A DNA stretch of 64,000 nt from an uncultured Gammaproteobacteria bacterium (GTDB lineage Bacteria; Pseudomonadota; Gammaproteobacteria; Arenicellales; JAANXG01), in the NCBI GenBank assembly GCA_947259175.1, contig CAMYKW010000003.1, positions 1-64,000 of the forward strand. The letters run 5' to 3'. Below are positions 1 to 8,435 of this stretch, piece after piece. How positions within the stretch are numbered: position 1 is the first letter of the stretch; each line of letters begins with the position of its first letter. The notes below the pieces were generated by a model. The model made no database searches. It saw nothing but the letters and a program-made list of their open reading frames with translations, and had not been told where the DNA came from. A program made the position numbers and the translations under genes.

Positions 1-95
1 TTGCGTATTGTGCTCATGATCACTCCCAATTCCAGCGCGGCTGCCGGACTGATTGGTAATTACGACTCGTTTCACTCCGCAGTCCATGGATCGCG

Positions 96-434
96 TCAAT
101 CCTGCGTCACCGCAATGCGGTTGAGCGTCCAGCGCTTCTTATCGTAGAAAACCATGACGAACTTTCCGTGCAGATTGCCCAGCGACGAGATCGGGACCGG
201 CCGGTTGTTTACCAGCGCCCGACTCTTCCGGGTCACCTTCAAATGCATGGCACGACATTGGTCGCAGGGATAAACCACGGCTGAACCTACGCCCCGGTCG
301 CTGACATACAGCCGCACATGGGCGCCTTCGATGCTCTCCTCGTGCTGAATAACCACGGGGTCCGCATAGCCGGCGATACTCAGGAGCAACAGAAAGGACG
401 TTGTCAGACCGGTCATCAGCTGTCTTGTGTTCAT
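96..434 (-). CDS. small secreted protein of unknown function
   Basis: A 112-residue protein. The ATG at 434 is preferred over upstream in-frame codons because it is followed directly by a signal peptide (MNTRQLMTG, then a hydrophobic run ending around AGYA). The mature part holds a CDQC pair and a basic stretch (KVTRKSR). It ends the minor-pilin operon, 28 bp after the pilX relic, where pilY1 or pilE usually sits. It matches neither. I do not recognise the family. The periplasmic location is inferred from the signal peptide only. Confidence 0.6.
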   Translation of the reverse strand: MNTRQLMTGLTTSFLLLLSIAGYADPVVIQHEESIEGAHVRLYVSDRGVGSAVVYPCDQCRAMHLKVTRKSRALVNNRPVPISSLGNLHGKFVMVFYDKKRWTLNRIAVTQD

Positions 435-462
435 GGTGTTGCGTGTCCTCGGATGATTTGCG

Positions 463-919
463 CTAGGAGCCCTTGGGTCCCAGCTTGGCCATACCCTGGA
501 AATGTTCGGAGCGTGAAGATCCATGCCGGCCGATGCTGCGCGCAAGGAAGTTGTAATTCGTCAATTGTGAATTGTTGTCCAGGCTGTACCCCGGCGGTGG
601 TGTTTCGCTGCGGCTCACGTACCACACAGCAAGGTCCAGCACGGTTTTGTTGGCGGGCGTCTCGGTCAGACCGGACAGGCAGCCCGCGTCGCTGGCTTCA
701 CACACCTTTCCGTCGACAATCTTGTAGTCCAGGTTCACCGGATTGCTCTTGGTGCTGTCCAGCGTCAGCAGAGTGTTGTCGCTGGTGACTTCCTCGAGGG
801 CCACGGTAATGCCGGTCTCCGCGCCCTGAAAGGTGGTCGCCAGACGTTCACCGCCGCCCGCCATGCGCTCCTGCAGGGACGAGGTACGCATGGCGGATAT
901 GTGGTTGCGTAAGTTTCAT
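463..919 (-). pseudogene. pilX: minor pilin PilX with its N-terminal helix deleted
   Basis: PilX is a minor pilin that helps prime type IV pilus assembly. The original ATG survives at 919 and overlaps the pilW stop as ATGA. It is followed by nine plausible leader codons (MKLTQPHIR). The reading frame then changes, and the next recognisable PilX sequence is MRTSSLQERMAGG, the block that follows the prepilin helix in intact PilX. The prepilin cleavage site and the roughly 20-residue hydrophobic segment between them are missing, near 891-893. The rest (to 463) reads open for 142 codons and contains CEASDAGC and a normal C-terminal pilin domain. Without the helix it could not be processed by PilD or held in the membrane. 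An assembly error is the alternative. Confidence 0.75.
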
Positions 920-1956
920 ACCCGGTTCCTCACCATAATAGTGGCGGTGTACACCTGACGGCGCACCCGCAGGTCGTCGGGATCCACGGTCACGTCCAAC
1001 ATCTGATAGGTCTTGGTGTCGGTATCGCTCTTGGTTCCGTACTCGTCCACGGTCCGCAGCAACAACGCGACCCGTACGCTGACCACGCGGTTCCAATTGG
1101 CGACCGTGCCCGCGGTTTTGTAACTGTCGGCGACGTTGTCGCCATCATCGTCTTCGCCGTAGAGAAACTGCATGTTCTCGACACCTTCGACCAATTCCTC
1201 CTCATCAGTGATTCCGTTGATGTCAACGGAGCGGCGAAACAGCGAGGGAATGTTGTTGCCGCCCGTTTTAATGAAGTAGCGCGCGCCGCGGTAACCGCGA
1301 ACCTCAGCTCCGGGTTCGTATATGCCATGCAGGGCGGTGGAAGAGTTTGCGGGTCCCGAATTCTGCGCCGCAGCGCTGTGTTGCAACACGTTGCTGTCTG
1401 TGGGATCGGCAGTGACGCGAAACACATCCGCCGAATCACAGCTGGCCACGACCACGATATTGCCTTGTTTGAACAGATAGTCATCCGCGGATTGACCGGC
1501 GTTCAGGCTGTCGTTCGGCGTGCCCATCGCGGCTTCTACCGCTGCGGTCTGCGCGGGATTGGCATAGCGCACCGTGACTGCATCGGTACCAGAGGTGAGG
1601 TCGTTCACGATCGCGGCGCTGCCCGAGGGCTGCCAAGCAGCCCCCGAACTGTCGAATCCTTCGAGATCCGCGCTGGCGTCATACAGATCGCCACCGGAGA
1701 CGTTGAGTCCGTTACCGGCTTGACCCTCGTAACAACCAAAATAACCCGCCATACGCAAGTCGCGGGCGAGATACTCCATCGCCAGCCGCCCGTTCTCCTG
1801 CAGCCGCGACATATCGTTGAGCACCGAATAGTTCTGTGAGCCGCCGACCACGGTAAATATCACGCCACTGAGCAGGAACACGGAGATGGTCAGGCCGACA
1901 AGCAGTTCAACCACGCTGAAACCGAACTGCCGCCGCGTGTGCCGGATGGACATCAT
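916..1956 (-). CDS. pilW: type IV pilus minor pilin PilW
   Basis: PilW is a large minor pilin of the priming complex in the inner membrane. The protein has a short basic leader (MMSIRHTRRQFG), a prepilin cleavage site G/F and the conserved E5-type glutamate (FSVVELLVG), then a hydrophobic helix. The body contains the PilW-typical block RLQENGRLAMEYLARDLRMAGYFGC. The ATGATG start at 1956 is chosen because it overlaps the pilV stop by 4 bp and gives a normal leader. A start further upstream would lie inside pilV. About 346 residues is normal for the family. It is co-transcribed with fimT, pilV and the damaged pilX. Confidence 0.92.
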   Translation of the reverse strand: MMSIRHTRRQFGFSVVELLVGLTISVFLLSGVIFTVVGGSQNYSVLNDMSRLQENGRLAMEYLARDLRMAGYFGCYEGQAGNGLNVSGGDLYDASADLEGFDSSGAAWQPSGSAAIVNDLTSGTDAVTVRYANPAQTAAVEAAMGTPNDSLNAGQSADDYLFKQGNIVVVASCDSADVFRVTADPTDSNVLQHSAAAQNSGPANSSTALHGIYEPGAEVRGYRGARYFIKTGGNNIPSLFRRSVDINGITDEEELVEGVENMQFLYGEDDDGDNVADSYKTAGTVANWNRVVSVRVALLLRTVDEYGTKSDTDTKTYQMLDVTVDPDDLRVRRQVYTATIMVRNRV

Positions 1957-2516
1957 ATTCTCGCAACCCAGGTCTTGGCCTGAAGGCACGTCGCCGGATT
2001 GGGGTTCGGATTATCACCGGACGGCCACGTAAGCGTCGATGACCAAACGCGCCCGCTGGCCTCGCACTCCGCTTGCGTATCGATGCTGGTGTTACGCGCG
2101 GCCTCACGATTGAGCCACACGATGGTAATGGCGTAATCCTTGCCGTCGGCGGTTATCTCGGCGTTACCGCTGGGAAGCTCATCCAGGGCGTCATAGAAAC
2201 AGTTTCTGGCGTTATCCACGGACGCGGTGGTGGCCACGCAGGCGCCGACGTTACCCGAAGCTCGCGCCTGGGTATAGAGAGTGGCGCCGGTATGATCGGC
2301 GGGGATATTGTGCACGCGCATTTTGTCGATGAGCTCATAGGCGATCAAAGTCGCCTGGGTGCGCATATAGGCGTCCTGGCCGTAGCGCAGGCTCCAGGTT
2401 TGCGCGAAGGCCATACCGAGTAGCCCGATGCTCAACACGAACATGGTTACCATCGCCTCGATCAAACCAACGCCGGTTTGCGCTCTCGGGAGCCCCATTT
2501 TGTGCACAACCGTCAT
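1953..2516 (-). CDS. pilV: type IV pilus minor pilin PilV
   Basis: A minor pilin of 187 residues. The leader ends at TG and the mature protein starts VGLIEAMVTMFVLSIGLLG, the PilV version of the prepilin helix (V at +1, E at +5). After it comes the conserved QTWSLRYGQDAYMRTQATLIAYELIDKMR segment. A second ATG seven codons in (2498) would also keep the full leader. The gene sits 9 bp after fimT and overlaps pilW by 4 bp, so translation is probably coupled. Its role is pilus priming and surface presentation with PilW and PilX. Confidence 0.9.
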   Translation of the reverse strand: MTVVHKMGLPRAQTGVGLIEAMVTMFVLSIGLLGMAFAQTWSLRYGQDAYMRTQATLIAYELIDKMRVHNIPADHTGATLYTQARASGNVGACVATTASVDNARNCFYDALDELPSGNAEITADGKDYAITIVWLNREAARNTSIDTQAECEASGRVWSSTLTWPSGDNPNPNPATCLQAKTWVARI

Positions 2517-2525
2517 CGAACCCGC

Positions 2526-3167
2526 TCAGCAACCGGTGGTTGTGGATCCATGGGGATCGATGAAATAGGCGCGTCCATTGCTGCATAAATCAATTTTCCG
2601 CACCTCCGCCTCGCTGTTGGTAACGGTTACGGTTACCGGATCACTTCCCGCGATACTGGTGATCCTACCCGTGGCGGAGAAGCGCAGAGTCGCCGGAGTG
2701 CTGCTGCCGGTATCTTCCACCGTGACCGTTAAATCGGCAGGAAATGGAATGTTGGAAATTCGCGGCTCCGGTTCGGTGGTGCCGTTGTTATCGTCGTCGC
2801 ATCCGGGAGTCGTGGCGCTTGAGTCGTAGGCACCATCGTCATTACAGTCGCGAAACGCGAGCCAATTTTCATCCCAGTTACCGCCACAAGCGCTGCCGTC
2901 CGAACTCGGGCAGACCACTACGGGGGCTGCCGACACCATCGCTGTGTTTCGCGCAACGATGATCGTGGTGTAGACGTCTTCCAGTGCGCGAGACTGGCTG
3001 GTGCGTGCGACAAACTGATTGAACGCGGGCACGCCGAGCCCAAGGAGGATCCCGGCGATGGTGACCGTAAGGATCATTTCTATGAGGGTGAACCCCCGCC
3101 CTACGCCGGGCCTCCGGCGTACGACAAGGCGATGCCAATCCCCAATATCGCGTCGATTCTGACTCAC
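2526..3167 (-). CDS. fimT: FimT/GspH-type minor pseudopilin
   Basis: First gene of the minor-pilin operon. The prepilin motif is RG/FTLIEMILTVTIAGILLGLGVPAFNQFV, then a GspH/FimT domain with VCPSSDGSACGG and WLAFRDCNDDG. A GTG at 3167 is chosen because GGAGAG lies just upstream and the leader is then 25 residues. A start 16 codons further upstream (3215) is possible but gives an unusually long leader. The loop after DCNDDG is rich in Asp, Asn and Thr and carries a second Cys (GCDDDNN), probably a disulfide-closed, metal-binding-like loop. FimT proteins contribute to DNA uptake or pilus assembly in related bacteria. Confidence 0.85.
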   Translation of the reverse strand: MSQNRRDIGDWHRLVVRRRPGVGRGFTLIEMILTVTIAGILLGLGVPAFNQFVARTSQSRALEDVYTTIIVARNTAMVSAAPVVVCPSSDGSACGGNWDENWLAFRDCNDDGAYDSSATTPGCDDDNNGTTEPEPRISNIPFPADLTVTVEDTGSSTPATLRFSATGRITSIAGSDPVTVTVTNSEAEVRKIDLCSNGRAYFIDPHGSTTTGC

Positions 3168-3246
3168 ACGCTCTCCAATACAAAGGCTCAACGAGCCCAC
3201 GCACCCAAACTTCAATTGAAGAGGAGCGATTTAAATTGCACGTGTT

Positions 3247-3273
3247 TGTTGGGAACGTGAGATGCTCCCAACA
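3247..3273. repeat. 8-bp inverted repeat upstream of the pilin operon
   Basis: TGTTGGGA and TCCCAACA form a perfect 8-bp inverted repeat around an 11-base spacer, about 80-105 bp upstream of the fimT start. It lies in the only sizeable gap between gltX and fimT. It could be an operator or a 5' untranslated hairpin of the pilin operon. No U-tract follows on the minus strand, so a gltX terminator is unlikely. Confidence 0.4.
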
Positions 3274-3417
3274 TACACCCCCGCAAGATATTTACGTCAC
3301 TAAAGTGTAGACGAGGATTGCAAATTTTCCAGCTCGGGGGCCGAGCGCTTGCGCCGGGGGAAGGCATCCAAAGCCAGCGGTGGCCCTTCCGCGAATCCGC
3401 CTGGTTTGCCGCGTCCG

Positions 3418-4821
3418 CTACGTCAGGGAGTTGATGTACTCGACTGCGGCGGCGATGCGGCGCAGCGTCGTCTCCTTGCCCAGGATCGCCAGGGTTTCAT
3501 CAATGGGTGGTGATACCGCAACCCCGGCGACCGCGACTCGCAACGGCTGGGCTATCTTTCCCAAGCCGATGGAACGCTGTTCGGCCAAGCGGTGCAGGCA
3601 GTCGTGCACGCTATCGGTGCTCCACGGGTCCAGCTGCCGCAATTGCGCCTGCACGGCGAGCAGCACCTCACTCGCCCGTCCCTTGAAATGTTTCTTCACG
3701 GATTTTGGATCGTAGCCGTCGATATCGAGAAAGAAAAACGCGCTGCGTTCCACCAGCTCGAGCAAGGTCTTCGACCGCTGCTGATTGACCAGAAAAACCT
3801 CCTTCCAGTTCGCCTGGTCATCGATATCGATCCCGGCGTTCTTGAAATGTCCCCGGGCATGGTCGCGCAACTCCTCCGGATTCGCCGCCTTGATGTATTC
3901 GTAGTTGAGCCACAACAGTTTTTCCGGATTGAACACCGCCGATCCACGCTGAACACTCGATATATCGAACAAGTCGATCATCTCCTGGCGGGAAAAAATT
4001 TCCTTGTCACCGTGAGACCAGCCCAGACGCACCAGGTAATTCAACAGCGCGTGGGGAAGATACCCATCATCACGATATTGCATGACGCTCACCGCACCGT
4101 GCCGCTTGGAAAGGCGTTTGCCGTCCTCGCCCAAGATCATGGGCACGTGGGCGTACTGCGGTGGCTGTGCACCCAACGCTTTGAGTATATTTATCTGCCG
4201 CGGGGTATTGTTCACGTGGTCGTCGCCGCGGATGACATGGGTAATATGCATATCCATATCATCGATGACCACGGTGAAATTATACGTCGGTGTGCCGTCG
4301 GAGCGGGCGATAATGAGGTCATCGAGTTCCTGATTGCTGATGACGATGCGCCCCTTGATCAAGTCGTCGATTACGACGTTTCCTTCCGGCGGATTCTTGA
4401 ACCGTACCACCGGAGAAACGCCCTCCCGGGGCTGACTTCGATCCCGGCAGCGGCCGTCATATCTGGGTTTGCCGCCCCGAGCCCGTTGCCGCTCACGCAT
4501 TTGATCCAGTTCTTCCTTGGTGCAATAGCAGTAATATGCGTCGCCGGCTTTGATCAATTGTTCGATCCCCTCCCGGTAGCGCTCCATGCGCCGGGTTTGA
4601 AAATACGGCCCTTCATCGTAATCGAGCCCCAACCAGCTCATGCCGTCAAATATCGCCTGTACGGACTGTTCACTGGAGCGTTCTCGATCGGTGTCCTCGA
4701 TGCGCAACACGAACCTGCCGTCGTGCTTGCGGGCGTACAACCAGGAAAACAGCGCAGTGCGCGCGCCGCCTATGTGCAGGTAACCGGTTGGACTGGGGGG
4801 GAAACGGGTAACTACGCTCAT
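3418..4821 (-). CDS. gltX: glutamate--tRNA ligase
   Basis: Charges tRNA-Glu with glutamate using ATP in the cytosol. Class I signatures are complete: FPPSPTGYLHIGGAR (HIGH motif as HIGG, residues 16-19) and KLSKRHG (KMSKS motif, about residue 240). A CxC pair in YYCYCTKEE plus the downstream YDGRC gives the zinc-site pattern seen in E. coli GluRS. RIEDTD and GDDHVNNTPRQI are also present. The length of 467 residues is normal. It starts 3 bp after the sufE stop, so it is read with cysS and sufE. The start is fixed by MSVVTRFPPSPTG. Confidence 0.97.
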   Translation of the reverse strand: MSVVTRFPPSPTGYLHIGGARTALFSWLYARKHDGRFVLRIEDTDRERSSEQSVQAIFDGMSWLGLDYDEGPYFQTRRMERYREGIEQLIKAGDAYYCYCTKEELDQMRERQRARGGKPRYDGRCRDRSQPREGVSPVVRFKNPPEGNVVIDDLIKGRIVISNQELDDLIIARSDGTPTYNFTVVIDDMDMHITHVIRGDDHVNNTPRQINILKALGAQPPQYAHVPMILGEDGKRLSKRHGAVSVMQYRDDGYLPHALLNYLVRLGWSHGDKEIFSRQEMIDLFDISSVQRGSAVFNPEKLLWLNYEYIKAANPEELRDHARGHFKNAGIDIDDQANWKEVFLVNQQRSKTLLELVERSAFFFLDIDGYDPKSVKKHFKGRASEVLLAVQAQLRQLDPWSTDSVHDCLHRLAEQRSIGLGKIAQPLRVAVAGVAVSPPIDETLAILGKETTLRRIAAAVEYINSLT

Positions 4822-4823
4822 AC

Positions 4824-5270
4824 TTACAGGCTAGTGTCCGTCGCGGCCTCTTGGGCACGTTGATAAATCGACTCGAGCATCGCATGCAGGCCGTTGCTGC
4901 GCGTGGGGCTCAAATGTCGATCGAACCCGATGCTGGTGATAAAGTCCGGTTTGGCGGCCAGAACGTCCTCGGGCCTGCGGTCGCTGAATACCCGCAGCAG
5001 TACCGCAATCAGGCCGGTTACTATCGCCGCGTCACTGGTGCCGTCGATATGCAGGCGTCCGTCGCGCAATTCCGTGTGCAACCACACCTGCGATTGGCAA
5101 CCGCGGATTTTATTTTCGTCGGTCTTCCACTCATCGGGAAATTCCGGCAAATGTCGTCCCAGATCGATGAGATACTCGTATCGGCCCATCCAATCGTCGA
5201 ACAAGCCGAACTCGTCAACTAATTCCTGCTCTGCCTGGGCAATCTCTTCGGACACCATCACCTCGCACAT
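4824..5270 (-). CDS. sufE: sulfur acceptor protein SufE
   Basis: Accepts persulfide sulfur from the cysteine desulfurase SufS and passes it to the SufBCD scaffold for Fe-S cluster assembly. The active-site cysteine is in IRGCQSQVWL. The flanking blocks WMGRYEYLIDLGRHLPEFP and GLIAVLLRVF...PEDV are typical of SufE. The ATG at 5270 (MCEVMVSEE) is preferred, giving 148 residues. The ATG at 5258 is equally possible, and a TTG at 5318 would add an unconserved tail. No suf operon genes are next to it. It lies between cysS and gltX, so SufS/SufBCD must be elsewhere. Confidence 0.9.
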   Translation of the reverse strand: MCEVMVSEEIAQAEQELVDEFGLFDDWMGRYEYLIDLGRHLPEFPDEWKTDENKIRGCQSQVWLHTELRDGRLHIDGTSDAAIVTGLIAVLLRVFSDRRPEDVLAAKPDFITSIGFDRHLSPTRSNGLHAMLESIYQRAQEAATDTSL

Positions 5271-5322
5271 GAATAATGCATCCGGCGGACGCGGATACCA
5301 ATGCCAATCTCGACGCAAGACT

Positions 5323-6699
5323 TCAACCGGACACCCGCCAGCGTGTGCCTCCCGTCACATCCTCGAGGATGACGCCCTGCTCGAGCAACGTGTTGCGAAT
5401 GCGATCCGCGGTGTCAAAATCCTTGGACCTTCGCGCCGCCTCGCGCTCCTTGATCAGAGTCTCGATGCGCGCGGTGTCCAAACCGGCGTCCACGCCGCCG
5501 AACCACTGCTCCGGGTCTTGCTGCAACAAGCCAAGCATATCGCCGGCGGCCAACATCTGCTTCTTGATCCTCTGCTTATCGGACGTTTTTGTCGCGGTAT
5601 GCGCTTGGTGCGCCAGCCCGAACAATTCCGCCAAAGCCCTGGGCGTATTCAAGTCATCGCGCAAACATTCCATGAATGCCTCCGGTATGTTGCGCTGCGA
5701 ATTATCGCTATCCGGGACCTGTTTCAAGTCACGCAGCGCCTGGTACAAACGATCCAAGCTGCGACGGGCCTGCGTCAGGCCTTCCGCGGTCCAATCCAGT
5801 GGACCGCGATAATGGGCATTCAACAGCGCTAGACGGATCGCTTCGCCGGGTGCCTGCGCTAAAAGATCACGCACCAGCATTATGTTTCCCACCGATTTGG
5901 CCATCTTTTCGCCCTCGATGGCAATCAGCCCGTTGTGCACCCAATAGCGGCAAAACGGAACGCCGGCGTGGGCGCACACGCTCTGTGCATTTTCATTTTC
6001 GTGATGGGGAAAAATCAGGTCGTGCCCGCCGCCGTGGATATCTATGGTGTCTCCCAGATGGACCTCCGCCATGGTGGAGCACTCTATGTGCCATCCTGGC
6101 CGGCCGCGCCCCCATGGGCTGTCCCAGCCGGGGAGGTCGCCGCTGGACGGCTTCCACAGCACGAAATCCGACGGATCGCGCTTGTATGGCGCAACTTCCA
6201 CACGCGCCCCGGCGAGCATGTCCTCCCGGTTGCGATGCGACAACTCGCCATACCTGTCGAATGATGGCACGTTGAACAGAACGTGGCGCTGTTCTTCATA
6301 GGCGTGGCCTGCGCGTAGCAGCGCATCGATCATGGCGATGATTTGCGGCATATGTTCCGTGACCCGCGGCTCTATGTCGGGGGGCAACACTCCCAATGCC
6401 TCCAAGTCTTCATGATAGGCCTGGGTGTAGGTGCGGGTGATATCGGAAATGGGCACACCCTGCTCCATGGCGGCGGCGTTGATTTTGTCGTCGATGTCGG
6501 TGATGTTGCGCGCATACACCAGCGTTGGATACTCCCGGCGCAGTAACCGGGCCAACACATCGAACACGACCGCCGGTCGCGCATTACCGATGTGCGCGTA
6601 ACTGTACACGGTGGGACCACATACGTACATAGTGACTCGGCTTGGGTCCTGAGGAAAGAATTCCTCTTTGCGCTGGGTTCGGGTGTTGTACAGAAACAT
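5323..6699 (-). CDS. cysS: cysteine--tRNA ligase
   Basis: Charges tRNA-Cys in the cytosol. The first zinc ligand is C27 in [18 protein letters not shown], which also holds the HIGH-type motif. Further zinc-site residues are in [14 protein letters not shown] and [13 protein letters not shown]. The KMSKS loop is KMAKSVGN. The length of 458 residues is normal. It lies 34 bp downstream of the glycosyltransferase gene on the same strand and about 50 bp upstream of sufE, so a shared transcript is likely. Confidence 0.97.
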   Translation of the reverse strand: MFLYNTRTQRKEEFFPQDPSRVTMYVCGPTVYSYAHIGNARPAVVFDVLARLLRREYPTLVYARNITDIDDKINAAAMEQGVPISDITRTYTQAYHEDLEALGVLPPDIEPRVTEHMPQIIAMIDALLRAGHAYEEQRHVLFNVPSFDRYGELSHRNREDMLAGARVEVAPYKRDPSDFVLWKPSSGDLPGWDSPWGRGRPGWHIECSTMAEVHLGDTIDIHGGGHDLIFPHHENENAQSVCAHAGVPFCRYWVHNGLIAIEGEKMAKSVGNIMLVRDLLAQAPGEAIRLALLNAHYRGPLDWTAEGLTQARRSLDRLYQALRDLKQVPDSDNSQRNIPEAFMECLRDDLNTPRALAELFGLAHQAHTATKTSDKQRIKKQMLAAGDMLGLLQQDPEQWFGGVDAGLDTARIETLIKEREAARRSKDFDTADRIRNTLLEQGVILEDVTGGTRWRVSG

Positions 6700-6733
6700 T
6701 TTCGTTGTGCGTGAGGCGAAACCTTATTCCAGC

Positions 6734-8320
6734 CTATTGATCGACGGCTATTCTTCGGAAGTTGTAAGACTCGAATCGGTCAAACACAATTCCTTTACGC
6801 GCCTTGGTGCCGCTGTTTCTTAACCACTGCTCGGCCTCCTCTATGCTGTCAACCAACTGTATATTTCTCTGCGCGTAGTAAATCATCTGCGGGAATAGCG
6901 GTAATCCATATTCGAAAAACACCACCTCGTCGTCCTTGGCGAGGGACCGTATAGGATGTGCGATCCTCTGGAAGTAGCTCGGATCGGCTATTATCGCATA
7001 GGACTGATACTTGAAATAAGTAACCGGTACCAACATCAACAGAACTACCATCAATCCCGAATAATACAGTTTCATGTTTCTCGAGTCCGCCCAATTGACA
7101 TACACGAAAGCGGTGACGACAAGAATGAGAAAATAGGAACTCTTCAATACCGAGTACCAATGCACGGAAGTAAACCTCGGCAACAGCAGGTGATGAATCA
7201 GCACGGGTGCGAACGTCAACAAAAACGGTAAGTAAAAACGCCTCCACCAGTCACTGCTACGCAAGCCGGGTATCGACAGAACGAACGTCAAACTTATCAG
7301 CACGAATGCAGGTACGAACCCGCGGTAATAGTGATGCAGCACATGTTTTATATTGATACCTTGAAGCGCTTCCGGAATGATGACGGTGGGATTGGTCACA
7401 CCCACCTGAAACAAGAACTGTCGTGCGAGATGCCGCGCGAACTCTTCGAATCCCACAATCAGGCTATACTGGCACACATAGATACCGAGACCGATGGCCG
7501 GTGCCGCCGCAGATACAATCAAAAGCTTAACGTCACGATGCGGTCTTCGACGCAGTAATGCGTAAAGAAACAAAATGCCGCTCAAGACAACTCCGATCCA
7601 CTCACTGAGCACCGTGACCGTGAGACTGAATCCCAGCAAGGCGAGTATCAATGGTTGCAGGTTGGAGGCATCGTCAGCACTGTTTTCATAGAGTATCGCC
7701 AGATAGACACTCACGATGAACGGCAACTGCACGAACATCTCAATGTAATAGGTGTTCGAGTGAAACCAGAGCGTGGCGGGCATCAGCAAATACAGCGTGC
7801 CGCCGAGAACCGCGGGGGTGTTTAAACGTGATCGCTCCCGGGTACTTGTCAGGATGATCAAGTACAGGAATATCGCGCACAACAACTGCACGAACATATT
7901 GAACCACTGCAGGCCCGGAGCATTGGGGGTGATGTTCAAAGTCCGGAAAACCAGATAGGGCGCCAACAACCCCAGGGACGGGTGCGACATGTAGTAATGG
8001 TTCCCCTGAGCGTCGCGCGGGTAGTCGGCACGATAATTCGACATCGCCGCGTTGTTGATGTATTTGTCCGCCTGTTTGCCGAATGTCATTCGTTGCCCGA
8101 AATAGTGGCGCGCGCCGCCCTGCTCGTACCAGATCTGGGTTACAATCAGAGAGTGGGCGGTGAGCCACTCGAAGTTATGCGAAAGCGGCCGATCGAGGTT
8201 GGGTAGACGCACCCATACGCTTACCGTGAATACCAGCAGAAGCACGGCCAGCTCAACCAGCCTGTATCTGGACTGTCTGTCGGCGGCGACGGAATTGGTG
8301 GCGAGAACCGGCTGTTGCAT
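6734..8320 (-). CDS. polytopic membrane protein, GT39/ArnT-like glycosyltransferase
   Basis: About 528 residues with many hydrophobic segments. The first (LAVLLLVFTVSVWVRL) is followed by an acidic-aromatic loop (LDRPLSHNFEWLTAH). That arrangement resembles the first periplasmic loop of GT-C glycosyltransferases that use polyprenyl-linked sugars. A long loop with YYMSHPSLGLLAPYL is the part most like the GT39 group. The ATG at 8320 is chosen. A GTG at 8383 would add a polar 21-residue tail. It is divergent from the carbamoyltransferase, which suggests a joint role in decorating a surface or secreted glycan. Acceptor and sugar cannot be read from the sequence. Confidence 0.65.
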   Translation of the reverse strand: MQQPVLATNSVAADRQSRYRLVELAVLLLVFTVSVWVRLPNLDRPLSHNFEWLTAHSLIVTQIWYEQGGARHYFGQRMTFGKQADKYINNAAMSNYRADYPRDAQGNHYYMSHPSLGLLAPYLVFRTLNITPNAPGLQWFNMFVQLLCAIFLYLIILTSTRERSRLNTPAVLGGTLYLLMPATLWFHSNTYYIEMFVQLPFIVSVYLAILYENSADDASNLQPLILALLGFSLTVTVLSEWIGVVLSGILFLYALLRRRPHRDVKLLIVSAAAPAIGLGIYVCQYSLIVGFEEFARHLARQFLFQVGVTNPTVIIPEALQGINIKHVLHHYYRGFVPAFVLISLTFVLSIPGLRSSDWWRRFYLPFLLTFAPVLIHHLLLPRFTSVHWYSVLKSSYFLILVVTAFVYVNWADSRNMKLYYSGLMVVLLMLVPVTYFKYQSYAIIADPSYFQRIAHPIRSLAKDDEVVFFEYGLPLFPQMIYYAQRNIQLVDSIEEAEQWLRNSGTKARKGIVFDRFESYNFRRIAVDQ

Positions 8321-8435
8321 ATTTGTTATGGACAGGTGACGATTACGGTCCGATTTTTCGTGCGGCGAAATTAACACTGCCACTTATTACTCGCAACCCG
8401 TCAACATAGAATTTCTTTTCCGTATCACCAGTCGT

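Noticed and set aside
1-17. Possible start (ATG at 17, minus strand, GGGAGTG upstream) of the next pilin-operon gene
   Set aside because: Only five codons are inside the window; cannot be identified.
3592-4863. 423-codon open frame on the plus strand
   Set aside because: It lies fully opposite gltX, whose motifs are complete; the frame is an antisense shadow of GC-rich coding sequence.
4894-5832. 312-codon plus-strand frame
   Set aside because: Antisense to sufE and cysS, no family likeness.
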